NCBI GenBank assembly: GCA_964343305.1
Contig: CAYFJO010000009.1
Span: 1 to 64,000 of the forward strand
Length of the DNA: 64,000 bases
Source of the DNA: CAYFJO01 sp964343305
GTDB lineage: Bacteria > Planctomycetota > Planctomycetia > Pirellulales > Pirellulaceae
Reading direction: 5' to 3'
Under the pieces are notes generated by a model, which saw only the letters and a program-made list of their open reading frames with translations, was not told the DNA's origin and searched no databases. Shown in pieces: positions 51,654 to 60,399 of this stretch (positions within the stretch are counted from its first letter, which is position 1; each line of letters starts with the position of its first letter). Made by a program: the position numbers and the translations under genes.

Positions 51654-52694
51654 TTACTTCGAGCAACTCACTTCGTCGTGCCGCACGACCTCGAAGCCCA
51701 ACTCTTCGATCATCTTGTAATCGGCCTCCGGTGCCTGTCCTTTTGTCGTCAGGTAATCGCCTACGAAGATCGAGTTGGCGGCGTACAATCCTAGCGCCTG
51801 TAAACTACCCAAGTGAATCTCTCGCCCGCCCGCAATTCGCAGCTCGCGGTCGGGATTCGCCAAGCGAAACATCGCCAGCGCCTTCAAGCAATAACGTGGG
51901 TTCAATCGATCGGGCTGCTCGAGCGGCGTGCCGTCGATCGGAATCAAGAAGTTCAACGGAATTGACTCGACGCCGATCTCGCGCAATTCCAATGCTATGT
52001 TCACCACGTCGGCATCTTCTTCGCCCATGCCGATGATCCCGCCGCTGCACAATTCCATCCCGGCACCGCGGACGGATCGCAGAGTCTCGACGCGGTCCTG
52101 GTAAGTATGCGTCGAGCAAATCTCGTCATAGAATCCTTCGCTGGTGTTGAGATTATGATTCACGCGATCGACGCCACACTTCTTCAATCGATCGGCCTCT
52201 TCGGGCGACAGCAATCCTAAACAAGCGCAGATTTTCAAGTCATACTTTTCCTTGATCTGCGGCACGATTGTTTCCACGGCGTTCATCTCGCGCTCGCTCG
52301 GCCCACGCGCTGATATGACGATGCAATATGTTTTGGCATTCCGTTCGGCCGCCAGCCGCGCCCCGTCCAGCAGTTTTTCGCGATTCAAGATGTTGTACTT
52401 CGGAATCTCCGCGGTCGAATCCTTAGATTGTGAACAGTACGAACAGTCTTCCGGACAAAGCCCGCTCTTGGCGTTCATCAGGTAGAATAATTGGACAGTC
52501 TTGCCAAAATACTGTCGTCGCACGCGATAAGCCGCGTTGAGCACTTCCAGCAGTTCGTCGTCCGGCGCGCGAAGAATCGCCAGCCCTTCGCTTTCGGTCA
52601 ATCGATGCCCGCCCAGCACCCGCTCGGCCAATTCGTTCCAATCGGTCTGCAAGCGACTCTCCGTTTCGATCGTAGCATTGAGGGTCTGACTCAT
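51654..52694 (-). CDS. bioB: Biotin synthase
   Basis: The start at MSQTLNATIETES gives 346 residues, normal for BioB. The radical SAM cluster motif CPEDCSYC (CxxxCxxC) follows FYLMNAKSG. The second cluster region and biotin family blocks VNHNLNTSEGFYDEI, GMELCSGGIIGMGE and IAGGREIHLGSLQ are present. It inserts sulfur into dethiobiotin. No other bio genes are adjacent, which is common. Confidence 0.95.
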   Translation of the reverse strand: MSQTLNATIETESRLQTDWNELAERVLGGHRLTESEGLAILRAPDDELLEVLNAAYRVRRQYFGKTVQLFYLMNAKSGLCPEDCSYCSQSKDSTAEIPKYNILNREKLLDGARLAAERNAKTYCIVISARGPSEREMNAVETIVPQIKEKYDLKICACLGLLSPEEADRLKKCGVDRVNHNLNTSEGFYDEICSTHTYQDRVETLRSVRGAGMELCSGGIIGMGEEDADVVNIALELREIGVESIPLNFLIPIDGTPLEQPDRLNPRYCLKALAMFRLANPDRELRIAGGREIHLGSLQALGLYAANSIFVGDYLTTKGQAPEADYKMIEELGFEVVRHDEVSCSK

Positions 52695-52791
52695 CTTCCG
52701 TCCTTTCCAACATCGAATGTTTAGGTCAAAATAATACCATGCGTGTTTGTTCATCGTCGATGGCCACTCACATCTTTTCCCTAAACGCGGC

Positions 52792-52827
52792 CAGGCTTCC
52801 GGAGTTTTCTTAAACTTCGGAAGCCTG
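52792..52827. repeat. Palindrome, CAGGCTTCCG/AAACTTCGG family
   Basis: CAGGCTTCCGGAGTTT pairs with AAACTTCGGAAGCCTG with one mismatch around the loop TCTT. It differs from the copy at 12649 in a pair of matching changes (GGC/GCC in place of GAC/GTC), which keeps the stem paired. Confidence 0.85.
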
Positions 52828-52834
52828 AAGAATC

Positions 52835-53383
52835 ATGTCACAAAGTCACCTGGTGCGAGTCGGAGCCCTTGGCCGCGTCGGTCGGTTTACGTCGGTCGAT
52901 GCCGCGTCGTACCCGCGTGGCACTCGCGTGATTTGCCGAACGGCCCGAGGCCTCGAAGTGGGCGAAGTTCTCAGCCAAACGGGCAACAGCCAAACACAAT
53001 CCGACGGATCACTTCTCCGTGGTGTCACGACGGAAGACGACCTATTGCTGGCCCGATTGGAAAGACACAAAGACGCTGCCTTCCACGCCTGCTCGCAAGC
53101 CATCGCCGCCCGAGGCTTCGAGGCCGTGTTGATGGACGTCGAGCATCTGTTCGACGGCCAGTCGCTGTATTTCTACTTCTTGGGAGAAGTCACGCCGGAC
53201 CTGGAATCGCTCACGGACGAATTGGCCGAGCGTTACGAAGCCAACGTTCAGTTTCGCAGGTTTGCCGAAACGGTTGTCGAAGGCTGTGGCCCAGGATGCG
53301 GCACCGAAGAAGCGGCCGGCTCCGGATGCGAAACCGGTGGCTGTTCAACATGCGCTGCATCAGCCGCCTGCAAAGTTCACTAA
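52835..53383 (+). CDS. PSP1/RicT-like protein with a Cys-rich tail
   Basis: This 182-residue protein resembles the PSP1/RicT group in its start (LVRVGALGRVGRFTSVD), in GLEVGEVL and in the second half with HLFDGQSLYFYFLGEV. RicT-type proteins act in regulatory complexes that affect RNA processing and competence. Here the final 35 residues hold nine Cys (GCGPGCGTEEAAGSGC and GGCSTCAASAACKVH), which could bind an iron-sulfur cluster or zinc. An ATG start follows a palindrome. Confidence 0.7.
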   Translation: MSQSHLVRVGALGRVGRFTSVDAASYPRGTRVICRTARGLEVGEVLSQTGNSQTQSDGSLLRGVTTEDDLLLARLERHKDAAFHACSQAIAARGFEAVLMDVEHLFDGQSLYFYFLGEVTPDLESLTDELAERYEANVQFRRFAETVVEGCGPGCGTEEAAGSGCETGGCSTCAASAACKVH

Positions 53384-53411
53384 ACGTAGGTCGTGCTCCG
53401 CATGACGCAGA

Positions 53412-53879
53412 TCAGGATTCGGACAACGCTCCTAAATCGTCGTCGAGCAGCTTTTTGTCTTCGGCATCGGTCACCGAAGCGGCCTGCTCCTTGGCCTGGG
53501 CAAGATACTCATTGGATTTCTCCGCGTTTCCCGCGACCGATTCGGCGCGGGCCAACGCTTCGTAGGCGTAGCCCACAAAGAACGGTTGGTCGGCCGGTGC
53601 GGTATCAAGGCACAATTGACCGTAGCGTCGCGCGTTGTCGGCCATTCCAGCCAGGGCGTAGACACGTGAAAGTTGCCAGTAGCCGATAGACATATTTGTT
53701 TCGGCACAGTCCGTTCGTTGCGTCCAGTGCCAGACCGACGCGTGTGCCAAACCAATCATCATCTCGTCTTCTTCCGCTGTTCGCTCCGCTTTGTCTATGT
53801 ACTCCCAAGCCGCGTTAAAACAGTTGGCGGAGAAAAACTTGTGGGCGGCTTCTTTGTCGAATGTGGGTGAATCTGGCAT
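53412..53879 (-). CDS. TPR-like hypothetical protein
   Basis: The 155-residue protein is all-helical with TPR-like pairs (AAHKFFSANCFNAAWEYIDK; YAYEALARAESVAGNAEKSN). No membrane segment or signal is present. It is probably a cytoplasmic adaptor. It is convergent with the PSP1-like gene and precedes the radical SAM gene's 3' end. I do not recognise a specific family. Confidence 0.55.
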   Translation of the reverse strand: MPDSPTFDKEAAHKFFSANCFNAAWEYIDKAERTAEEDEMMIGLAHASVWHWTQRTDCAETNMSIGYWQLSRVYALAGMADNARRYGQLCLDTAPADQPFFVGYAYEALARAESVAGNAEKSNEYLAQAKEQAASVTDAEDKKLLDDDLGALSES

Positions 53880-53974
53880 GACAAGTTCCCTAGTTTGCTG
53901 TGGCCGAAGTTGCCAAGACTTCGGAAAATGATCATCAATTCAACCGAATTCTTGGCGAATCCGGCTACGGTGAA

Positions 53975-55249
53975 TCAGACGTTAAGTTCAACCACATCCG
54001 GTTCTTGCGGTTTCGGTGGTTGACGTGTATCGATCCAGTTTTCCTCTTCGAAGTGCTCAGTGTAGACGCCGTATTCATGGAAGGCGAACCTTTTTGCAAA
54101 GCGGTAGGCCCAGCTTTTCTCGGGGATTTCCGAGCCAGGGTTGTACTGCGACGGGCGAGGTTCCAGCGCTTCGAGTTCCGCCATTGCGGTGCCTCGCGCC
54201 GTCGAATCTTTGGCGTCGTGCGCTTCGACCAGCTTTTGAATGACGTCCGGGCGTTCGATCGCGATGCACCCGCGCGTGTGCGTGGCGGCCAGTTGGCGGA
54301 AGTCGCGAAGGAACTGGGATTCGTTGAACACTTCGCGCAACGGACGCTCGTCGTGAATCGATTCCTTGGAAAACTGAATGACCGGGCACGGTTCGATGTC
54401 ACCCCACGGGCTGATGTGGTGCGTGAAGCCCGTGACGGACGGACAAAGTGCCCGGCCATCGGCGTCGTAGTAGGCGTCGATGATCATGATCGGTTTCTTG
54501 ACGCGCATGTCGACGACAAACTGCCGCGCCTGCTTTTGCTGTGCTGACGTCAGGGCGAGATCGGCACAAGCATCGGGTCCCACGGGGCGATAGATGTGAA
54601 ACCAGGTGTAAAACACGCCTATTTCGATCAGCCGGTCGACCCATTTCTCCTGCAACAGATCGTCAAAATTCGATTGGCACAAGCTCGTACAGACGCCGGT
54701 CATCACTTTGTTGTTCAGACAATTCTGGACTCCTTCCATCGACTTGCTCCAGACGTTCGCCTTGCCGCGCCGCACGTCGCTGATGATCTCGCTGCCTTCG
54801 ATGCTGACCAGCGGCGTGACATTGCCCAGCGCCCGCAATCGCTTGGCGGCCTCGTCGTCGATGAAATGGCCGTTCGTGAACACTTGAAAATAAACGTCGC
54901 GATGTTGTTCGAGAATGTCAAACAACTCGCTATGCATAAACGGCTCGCCGCCCAACAAGCCAAAGAACGAGTTGCCCATTGCCTTGGCTTCGTCGATCAT
55001 CCGGTTCATCGCCGGAATGTCAATTTTCGCTTGTTTGTGATCGACGTCGACCCAGCACCCTTGGCAACGCAAATTGCAACTGTTGATGATCGAGATGTAG
55101 AGGTAAGGCGGAAAAAACTCGCCGCGCCGGAGTCGCCGCTTGTGCTTGACCACAGAGCGAAAGCCTTTCACGCCCATGTTCCAAAACAACTTCCACAACA
55201 ACCGCTTGTCGGTTTCCATCAGCATACGTTTGGCTAAGCGGAAGTACAT
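53975..55249 (-). CDS. Radical SAM protein of the HpnH/SPASM-like group
   Basis: The start at MYFRLAKRMLMET (55249) gives 424 residues. The CxxxCxxC cluster motif is in ISIINSCNLRCQGCWVD, followed by FFGLLGGEPF (SAM-binding GGEP). Further Cys residues at the C-terminus (GRALCPSVTG, DIEPCPVIQF, THTRGCIA) fit an extra cluster-binding domain. The overall length and the N-terminal helices resemble enzymes acting on lipids or peptides. The substrate is not clear. Confidence 0.8.
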   Translation of the reverse strand: MYFRLAKRMLMETDKRLLWKLFWNMGVKGFRSVVKHKRRLRRGEFFPPYLYISIINSCNLRCQGCWVDVDHKQAKIDIPAMNRMIDEAKAMGNSFFGLLGGEPFMHSELFDILEQHRDVYFQVFTNGHFIDDEAAKRLRALGNVTPLVSIEGSEIISDVRRGKANVWSKSMEGVQNCLNNKVMTGVCTSLCQSNFDDLLQEKWVDRLIEIGVFYTWFHIYRPVGPDACADLALTSAQQKQARQFVVDMRVKKPIMIIDAYYDADGRALCPSVTGFTHHISPWGDIEPCPVIQFSKESIHDERPLREVFNESQFLRDFRQLAATHTRGCIAIERPDVIQKLVEAHDAKDSTARGTAMAELEALEPRPSQYNPGSEIPEKSWAYRFAKRFAFHEYGVYTEHFEEENWIDTRQPPKPQEPDVVELNV

Positions 55250-55389
55250 GAATCGATGCTCCGGAGGGTATTCAACGGTGGGAACTCGATTATACAACGG
55301 GACAAGTCGGTGGGACAGGGATACGCCAATTTGTGCGACGCACCGCTCACCATTGAGAACGGTCAAGCCGCGATCGACGGCGATCGCAA

Positions 55390-56559
55390 CTAACGCTTGA
55401 AAGGCTCGCGACGGTCCACCAATGGGTCGAGAAAGTTCAGCTCGATCAGTTGACGTTCTCGCAGCATTCGTGACTGAACGATGATGCTGTCTTTCAAACC
55501 ACGCTCGGCCCCGATGATGGGAATGTAGATGCGCACGGTTTGCCGCGTAATAGGAAGCAGTCCATGATCGGGCTGGATGATTTTTCGATATCCGTCTGCG
55601 CCGGCAACGACGCCGCTCAGATCGCTGGCGGGATATCGTGTGACGTGATTGGGCAACGCGACTTGAATCACAATCGTGTATGGACGGCCGGGAGATGGAA
55701 ACTCCGGCTCAGTCCAAGCACTGAAGGATCCTTTGGAGACGGCAAACTTGGGAACCGAACGAATAGCCGGCGTCAGCGGTTCTGGTTTGGCGGGCGGGTC
55801 CGCCGAATCGGCTTTTGGTGCTGTCTCGGCAACAGGCTGGTCTGCCGGGACTGCGGCATCCGCCACGGTCGGCACTTCCACTGACTCCTCGTCGGGCGTT
55901 GCATCTGGTTGAACGTCATCGGTTGTCTCGGGCAGCGATTCGGGATCTTCTTCGACTTCGACCGGTTCTTGCGGCGACGTAAGGACGGTTTCGATCGGCT
56001 CCTCGGCGTCGAGTGTCGTGAAGCTTGTGGTGACCACGATGGGCGATTGATCCACAGGCGGATAAATGAACAGAACCGCGAAGATGACCAGTAGCAACAC
56101 ATGTGCGTAGGCCGCGACGCCCCAAGCGAAGTGGCGGTTGTTGACGACTTTCCGCTGGATGCCCTGAAGGTCATCCAGCCACGTCGGCTCCGACGTTGGT
56201 TTTGCCGGGACTTCGATCACCGGTGGTGCGATGACCACGCGATGCGTCGAACGCGACCGACGACGACGAACGCTCTTCCGCTCCTCCCGCTTGCCAGCTT
56301 TGTTTTCGGCCGACTTGGCCTTGGCTTGTTGCTCGGCTGCCTTTCTCTTACGTCGCCGCCGAAGCCGCTCGCGAAGCTTTCGCTTTTCCTCGTCGGTGAG
56401 CGATGCCACATCGAGGCGTTCTCTTGTACTCGAAGTCGATGGTTTCTTCGCTCGCTTTTTATTCGTCGTCGACTCGCCTGCCGATTTCCGACGCCTCCGT
56501 CGAGATCGACGCCTGCGCTCATCTCGGTCGCGGTTTTCGGCAGACGTGTCGTGCGACAT
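55390..56559 (-). CDS. Membrane protein with a highly basic cytoplasmic part and acidic Pro-rich outer part
   Basis: This 389-residue protein starts with a stretch of about 110 residues dominated by Arg, Lys and Ser (RRRRRKSAGES and similar). One membrane helix follows (VAAYAHVLLLVIFAVLFIYP), then an acidic Pro/Glu-rich spacer and a small C-terminal domain. The basic part would be on the cytoplasmic side and may contact RNA, DNA or membrane lipids. I do not recognise a family. The next gene upstream on the same strand has a similar plan, so they may work together. Confidence 0.6.
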   Translation of the reverse strand: MSHDTSAENRDRDERRRRSRRRRRKSAGESTTNKKRAKKPSTSSTRERLDVASLTDEEKRKLRERLRRRRKRKAAEQQAKAKSAENKAGKREERKSVRRRRSRSTHRVVIAPPVIEVPAKPTSEPTWLDDLQGIQRKVVNNRHFAWGVAAYAHVLLLVIFAVLFIYPPVDQSPIVVTTSFTTLDAEEPIETVLTSPQEPVEVEEDPESLPETTDDVQPDATPDEESVEVPTVADAAVPADQPVAETAPKADSADPPAKPEPLTPAIRSVPKFAVSKGSFSAWTEPEFPSPGRPYTIVIQVALPNHVTRYPASDLSGVVAGADGYRKIIQPDHGLLPITRQTVRIYIPIIGAERGLKDSIIVQSRMLRERQLIELNFLDPLVDRREPFKR

Positions 56560-56594
56560 GGTTGTGATCCGTATTTGATACGAACGTGTGCGAG

Positions 56595-57617
56595 CTATCG
56601 AAGGATGTAAACGAATTCTCTCGAGCGACGGATTCCCGGAGGCAGTTCGTTGAACCGCCGGGCCGTGCGAAAGCGAACCGCTTCCTCCTCGCTGTCCAGC
56701 AACAAAATGACGAGTTTAAAGGCGCTGCCGCGCGGCGTCTTACCGCTGCCGAAGTTCACATGTGCCCCGATCAAGTTGCCGCGACGGCCGACGACCTGCT
56801 GAGCCCACCACTCTTCGTTGTCGTGGTTCGATCGGACAAGCACGACAGGCCAGCCTGGCGTTTCGGTGTAGGCATACAACTGCTCCGTGCGATTGACCGT
56901 GACGCCTTCTTGCGGCCGGTGCATGACCATGTCGAACAGTTTCTTCGGAACGGCATCGTCCGGGTTCAAGAGACCAGCGAGTTGTTGATCGTCGAGCGGG
57001 GCAGAAGGAACGGCGACGGGAGGCTCTCCACTCTTAGGCGGCTCTTTCGTCGTTGCGACACGGTTTTGCAAGTTGACTTTCGCTGCCGCGGCAAGCTGCT
57101 CGGGCGTGAGCACCTTCTGCTCTGCTTTCATTTCAGGATCGGCTGGCGCGGGCTGCGGGGCTGTGGCCTCAGGATCCTCAGCCGGCGCAGGATCTTTGGC
57201 GGCCGGCCCAGCGGCGATTTTCGCGACTGGAGGTTCCAAGTCTTTGCCTTCTTGCACGGCCGGTGCTTCGTTGGGCTCGACCCGCTTGGGAGCTTCCTGT
57301 GGGCTCTTCTGTGCCAACAACGCTTCAAGTTGTTTCTGAACTTGTTCGAGCTTGCTTTGAATTGCATCTTGCTTCGGCGTTGTCGGCTGGGCCGCGCTTG
57401 GCGTTTCGTTCTTACCGAGCGAAGCCAGTGCCATCCGCAGTTCCACAACCTGCGAAGAAACCTCATTGATTTTTTCTTTCAAGGCAGACAATTCGCGCTG
57501 GTCGACGGATGCGGAAGACTCTCGGTCGTTGACCGAGGTTCTGCCAAGCAAAGCGATGGGGAGCACCAACAGAGCGATGGCCACAGCAATAGACAGAAGC
57601 GGGTAGTACCTCTTCAT
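56595..57617 (-). CDS. Membrane-anchored coiled-coil protein with a C-terminal domain
   Basis: The start at MKRYYPLLSIAVAIALLVL gives 340 residues. One N-terminal helix is followed by a coiled coil (ELSALKEKINEVSSQVVELR), an Ala/Pro-rich spacer and a C-terminal domain of about 110 residues (YTETPGWPVVLVRSNHDNEE). The plan resembles the neighbour at 55390: one helix, a disordered linker and a small outer domain. The function is unknown. Confidence 0.6.
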   Translation of the reverse strand: MKRYYPLLSIAVAIALLVLPIALLGRTSVNDRESSASVDQRELSALKEKINEVSSQVVELRMALASLGKNETPSAAQPTTPKQDAIQSKLEQVQKQLEALLAQKSPQEAPKRVEPNEAPAVQEGKDLEPPVAKIAAGPAAKDPAPAEDPEATAPQPAPADPEMKAEQKVLTPEQLAAAAKVNLQNRVATTKEPPKSGEPPVAVPSAPLDDQQLAGLLNPDDAVPKKLFDMVMHRPQEGVTVNRTEQLYAYTETPGWPVVLVRSNHDNEEWWAQQVVGRRGNLIGAHVNFGSGKTPRGSAFKLVILLLDSEEEAVRFRTARRFNELPPGIRRSREFVYILR

Positions 57618-58097
57618 CAAATCGACCTTTCACGCTAAGGGCTGCCCCGTAACGGATTGTCAATCTGCCCGCAATCAAATTAGCAAGATGTCACAAAGGT
57701 GATAATGCTTTCAGGCACCCGTTGCCGCACTTTTGCAAAATAACGCGCAGGTCGTATCGATCACGCCCACCTTCCGACCGGAGCAAACCGTGCGGGACAG
57801 ATAAACGCTGCGGATCAGGCAAGCGTTTGTCCGGATTTCAGGGAAGCGAGCTGCCCGGCCACCGCGCTCGTCCTTTGACCGGCGGAAACAGCGCCCAGAA
57901 GTAACTTGAGAGCAGGCGAATGTCTCGTAGTGTACGCCGCCAGCGTATAATGGACGTCGTGATTTGCTTGCGTTTTTTGCACGCTGGCAGCGTACACTAC
58001 GAATTTATGCGTCTGCCCTTCTGTTTGACTATTATTTCTTGCTGAATCGAAGTAAATTACGCGATCACCAATTCGCATTGGCCCCACAGAGTGTTTC
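57618..58097. other. Gene-free stretch with a large palindrome
   Basis: Apart from the palindrome at 57925-58002, only the promoter regions of the flanking divergent genes should lie here. Short open frames present show no codon bias or family similarity. Confidence 0.4.
57925..58002. repeat. Palindrome (TCGTAGTGTACGC ... GCGTACACTACGA)
   Basis: Outer arms TCGTAGTGTACGC and GCGTACACTACGA are perfect complements, followed inward by CGCCAGCG/CGCTGGCA-like pairs. It resembles the palindrome at 4646. Confidence 0.85.
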
Positions 58098-58415
58098 ATG
58101 AAGACTGTCGTTCATTTGGCCGCTGCTGTGTTTGCAGTTGGTGGCTGCCTCCTGCCTGACGAATGCCTGCTCATGTCCGCCTGTGCGCAGGACGACGCGC
58201 AACGAACTCGCAGCGGCCTGTTGCTGTTATATGATTTCAGTTCGACAGACGGGCCAATCATCAAAGACCGTTCCGGCGTCGGCGAAGCGGTCGACCTGCG
58301 AATCGAGAACATGGATTCCGTCCGCCGGTCGAAGGGATCGGTCGAAGTGCGCGGCAAGACCTTGATTCGATCAGACAAACCACCGCGCAAACTGTTGGAA
58401 GCGATTCGAGCGTAA
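58098..58415 (+). pseudogene. N-terminal fragment of a LamG-like secreted protein
   Basis: The 105-residue product has a signal peptide with a Cys (HLAAAVFAVGGCLLPDECLL). It then shows the start of a LamG/concanavalin-like domain (SGLLLLYDFSSTDGPIIKDR). The frame stops after 105 residues with no further domain, so it is probably the 5' part of a longer planctomycete gene truncated by deletion. It is followed 4 bases later by a small membrane protein gene. Confidence 0.5.
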
Positions 58416-58419
58416 CGCA

Positions 58420-58707
58420 ATGGATCAGTTCGGCAGGCACACGAAACAACGTTGGTGGCAGTTCACTTTTCTTCAGTTGAATTTCGTCCTAACTCTGTGC
58501 TGCGTGGCGTTTGCTTGCGCGCATTACGTCGGAGTGTATCCGACATTGGCACTAACACCGTTTCTGCTTGTGGTTGGCACGGCGGCGTTGTGGGAATTCA
58601 CCGGTGTACAAGTATCAGTTCGCGTTGAATGGCTGGTCATGGGACTTTTTTATGTATCTCTGATATGCCCATTCGTGTCGGGCCTGATCTTCATCATGAA
58701 TCACTGA
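58420..58707 (+). CDS. Small three-helix membrane protein
   Basis: A 95-residue protein with three predicted membrane helices (LQLNFVLTLCCVAFACAHYV; LALTPFLLVVGTAALW; VMGLFYVSLICPFVSGLIFI). No soluble domain is present. It lies between the LamG fragment and the NTAQ1 gene, 7 bases before the latter, so it may be in the same unit. The function is unknown. Confidence 0.55.
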   Translation: MDQFGRHTKQRWWQFTFLQLNFVLTLCCVAFACAHYVGVYPTLALTPFLLVVGTAALWEFTGVQVSVRVEWLVMGLFYVSLICPFVSGLIFIMNH

Positions 58708-58714
58708 TTGACGA

Positions 58715-59260
58715 ATGTCCTTTGTATATTGTGCGTGCTATTGCGAAGAGAACGTCTGGCATCTTTGCCACCATGAACTCGTCGCTGATAAAGAAGCATT
58801 CGCCGTCTTCATTTCAAACGAACGCCGTGCGTGTCCGATGTTTTGCCAACGTGCGGCGGCAAGTCCTGGCGAGCCGGTCTGGTGGGACTACCACGTGATC
58901 TTGCTCGCGGGCGATGGGGCAGCGTGGCAGGTTTGGGACTTGGACTCGATGATGGGGATGCCTGCGGGCGTGGATGAGTATTTGCGGCAAACGTTTCCAT
59001 TCAGCACGCAGGTCGATGCGGTCTTCGCACCAGAGTTCCGCGTCATCTCACGGGACAAATTCGTCGCACGATTCAGTTCTGATCGGTCGCACATGAAAGA
59101 CAAAAACGGCAACTGGCTCGCCCCACCGCCCGACTGGCCAACGATCCAGTCCAGCAATCCAATCACGCTCGCCGAGTTTTTGGATTATTCTTCGAAGACG
59201 ACAACGCCATTCATCAGCCTGGGCGATCTGAAAGCGAAATTTGCGGCAAGTACAACTTGA
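58715..59260 (+). CDS. Protein N-terminal glutamine amidohydrolase (NTAQ1-like)
   Basis: The 181-residue protein matches the eukaryotic NTAQ1 (WDYHV) family: CACYCEENVWHLC at residues 6-18 with the catalytic Cys, VWWDYHVILL with His60, and WQVWDLDSMMGMP with the catalytic Asp. The length equals that of eukaryotic NTAQ1. These enzymes deamidate N-terminal Gln to Glu, the first step of an N-degron pathway. Bacterial copies exist sporadically. The role in this organism is unknown, but it could alter protein stability or N-terminal recognition. Confidence 0.85.
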   Translation: MSFVYCACYCEENVWHLCHHELVADKEAFAVFISNERRACPMFCQRAAASPGEPVWWDYHVILLAGDGAAWQVWDLDSMMGMPAGVDEYLRQTFPFSTQVDAVFAPEFRVISRDKFVARFSSDRSHMKDKNGNWLAPPPDWPTIQSSNPITLAEFLDYSSKTTTPFISLGDLKAKFAASTT

Positions 59261-59295
59261 GTTAGGCGTCGTCCTGAGATACGGTTGAGATTGTT

Positions 59296-60141
59296 ATGCC
59301 ATACTTTCCCGACGGATTTCAAGAAGCTTTCGAACGCGCCGAATCGTGCGATGGGCAGATGAAGGCGGTGCAACAGTATTTCAAGATGGACGCGGTCAGC
59401 GGCGTTCAGGATATCAAGCGGAACACCTTCTACTATCTGCGCAGCAAAGAGCAAGACCATCTCGTGTTGTCGGATGATGAAGAGCCGAAGATCGAAGGGA
59501 TTCGGCTAAAGATGGCACTCTCAGGCAAGTCGCTGCGGCCGTTGCCGATGGTGTCGTTTATTGAACTTGGCGAGATGCAAAAACTTTTCGTGCTGACGCC
59601 AAAACCTTCCGAAGAGCAAGACGAAGAAGAGGAAGAGGAGGCTGAGGAAGAACCAGAATCCCATGCGCCGGAATCGGGCGCAACAACGCACGATTCTGGC
59701 AAAGAGGACGCAATGGCCGACGTCGAGGTTTACGTCGCCGACAAAGACGCCGAAAAGATTCTGGACATGGGAGCATTCTCACAATTGTTTGACGCGGCCA
59801 GAAGATGTGGACTTGTTGGCGGCGTCGAAGCGATCGGCCACGTCCGCGATCGCGAGTTTCGTCGAGGCAATTACGACCGCGCGTTCCAAGTCATCCAACA
59901 ACTTTTTCGTGCCTTCAGCGCCGCGGCGACTCAGCGAATGCAAAAACTCAACCAAGAGGAACGTGACATCAAGAGTGGCGCGATTCAAATCTCACCGAAA
60001 CAACTGCAAGAGAAACGTGCACGCGACCGGGCTCAGACGCAAAACGTCGACCGATGCCAGCAGCGATTCATCCGTGTGATGGAAGGGCTGAGAATGTTGA
60101 CGCGGGGCAAAGTGGACGACGAGGATTCCAACGATGAATGA
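59296..60141 (+). CDS. Hypothetical protein with acidic linker
   Basis: The 281-residue protein has an N-terminal mixed part (FERAESCDGQMKAVQQYFKM; MALSGKSLRPLPMVSFIELG), a long Glu-rich linker (SEEQDEEEEEEAEEEPESHA) and a C-terminal helical domain with a coiled-coil feel (RDREFRRGNYDRAFQVIQQL). There is no signal peptide. It follows the NTAQ1 gene on the same strand, with 35 bases between. I do not recognise a family. Confidence 0.55.
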   Translation: MPYFPDGFQEAFERAESCDGQMKAVQQYFKMDAVSGVQDIKRNTFYYLRSKEQDHLVLSDDEEPKIEGIRLKMALSGKSLRPLPMVSFIELGEMQKLFVLTPKPSEEQDEEEEEEAEEEPESHAPESGATTHDSGKEDAMADVEVYVADKDAEKILDMGAFSQLFDAARRCGLVGGVEAIGHVRDREFRRGNYDRAFQVIQQLFRAFSAAATQRMQKLNQEERDIKSGAIQISPKQLQEKRARDRAQTQNVDRCQQRFIRVMEGLRMLTRGKVDDEDSNDE

Positions 60142-60257
60142 TCACAACATGGCACCAAACAACGCAAACGGATGGCCAACCCTACGGCTCCGATCTGTTC
60201 GGTTATGCAGAAAGCTGCCCGCGATTGATCTGTCTTCAATTTGTGTTGCTACGGACG

Positions 60258-60291
60258 AGACTTCCGAAGTTTTCCGAGACTTTGGAAGTCT
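60258..60291. repeat. Palindrome, AGACTTCCGAAG family
   Basis: AGACTTCCGAAGTTTT pairs with a slightly mutated arm ending TTTGGAAGTCT. It is the most degenerate of the four copies in the window. Confidence 0.7.
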
Positions 60292-60399
60292 GCAACTCAG
60301 AATTAGGACACTTCCGGGGCGATTGAGTGTTGGACAAGCGTGAATGGCAGGACGTATACTACTCCTTTTCCACCCGCCCCAACAACATAAGAAGTCGCA

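Noticed and set aside
52747..53565. Plus-strand frame of 272 codons overlapping the PSP1-like gene
   Set aside because: It is Arg/Ser/Pro rich with no fold features, and the PSP1-like gene in another frame covers the region.
4646..60291. Possibility that the repeated palindromes form CRISPR arrays
   Set aside because: The copies are single, far apart and have no regular spacers; no cas genes are present.
60134..60343. Small plus-strand frames after the acidic-linker gene
   Set aside because: They run through the AGACTTCCGAAG palindrome and have no codon bias or ribosome site.
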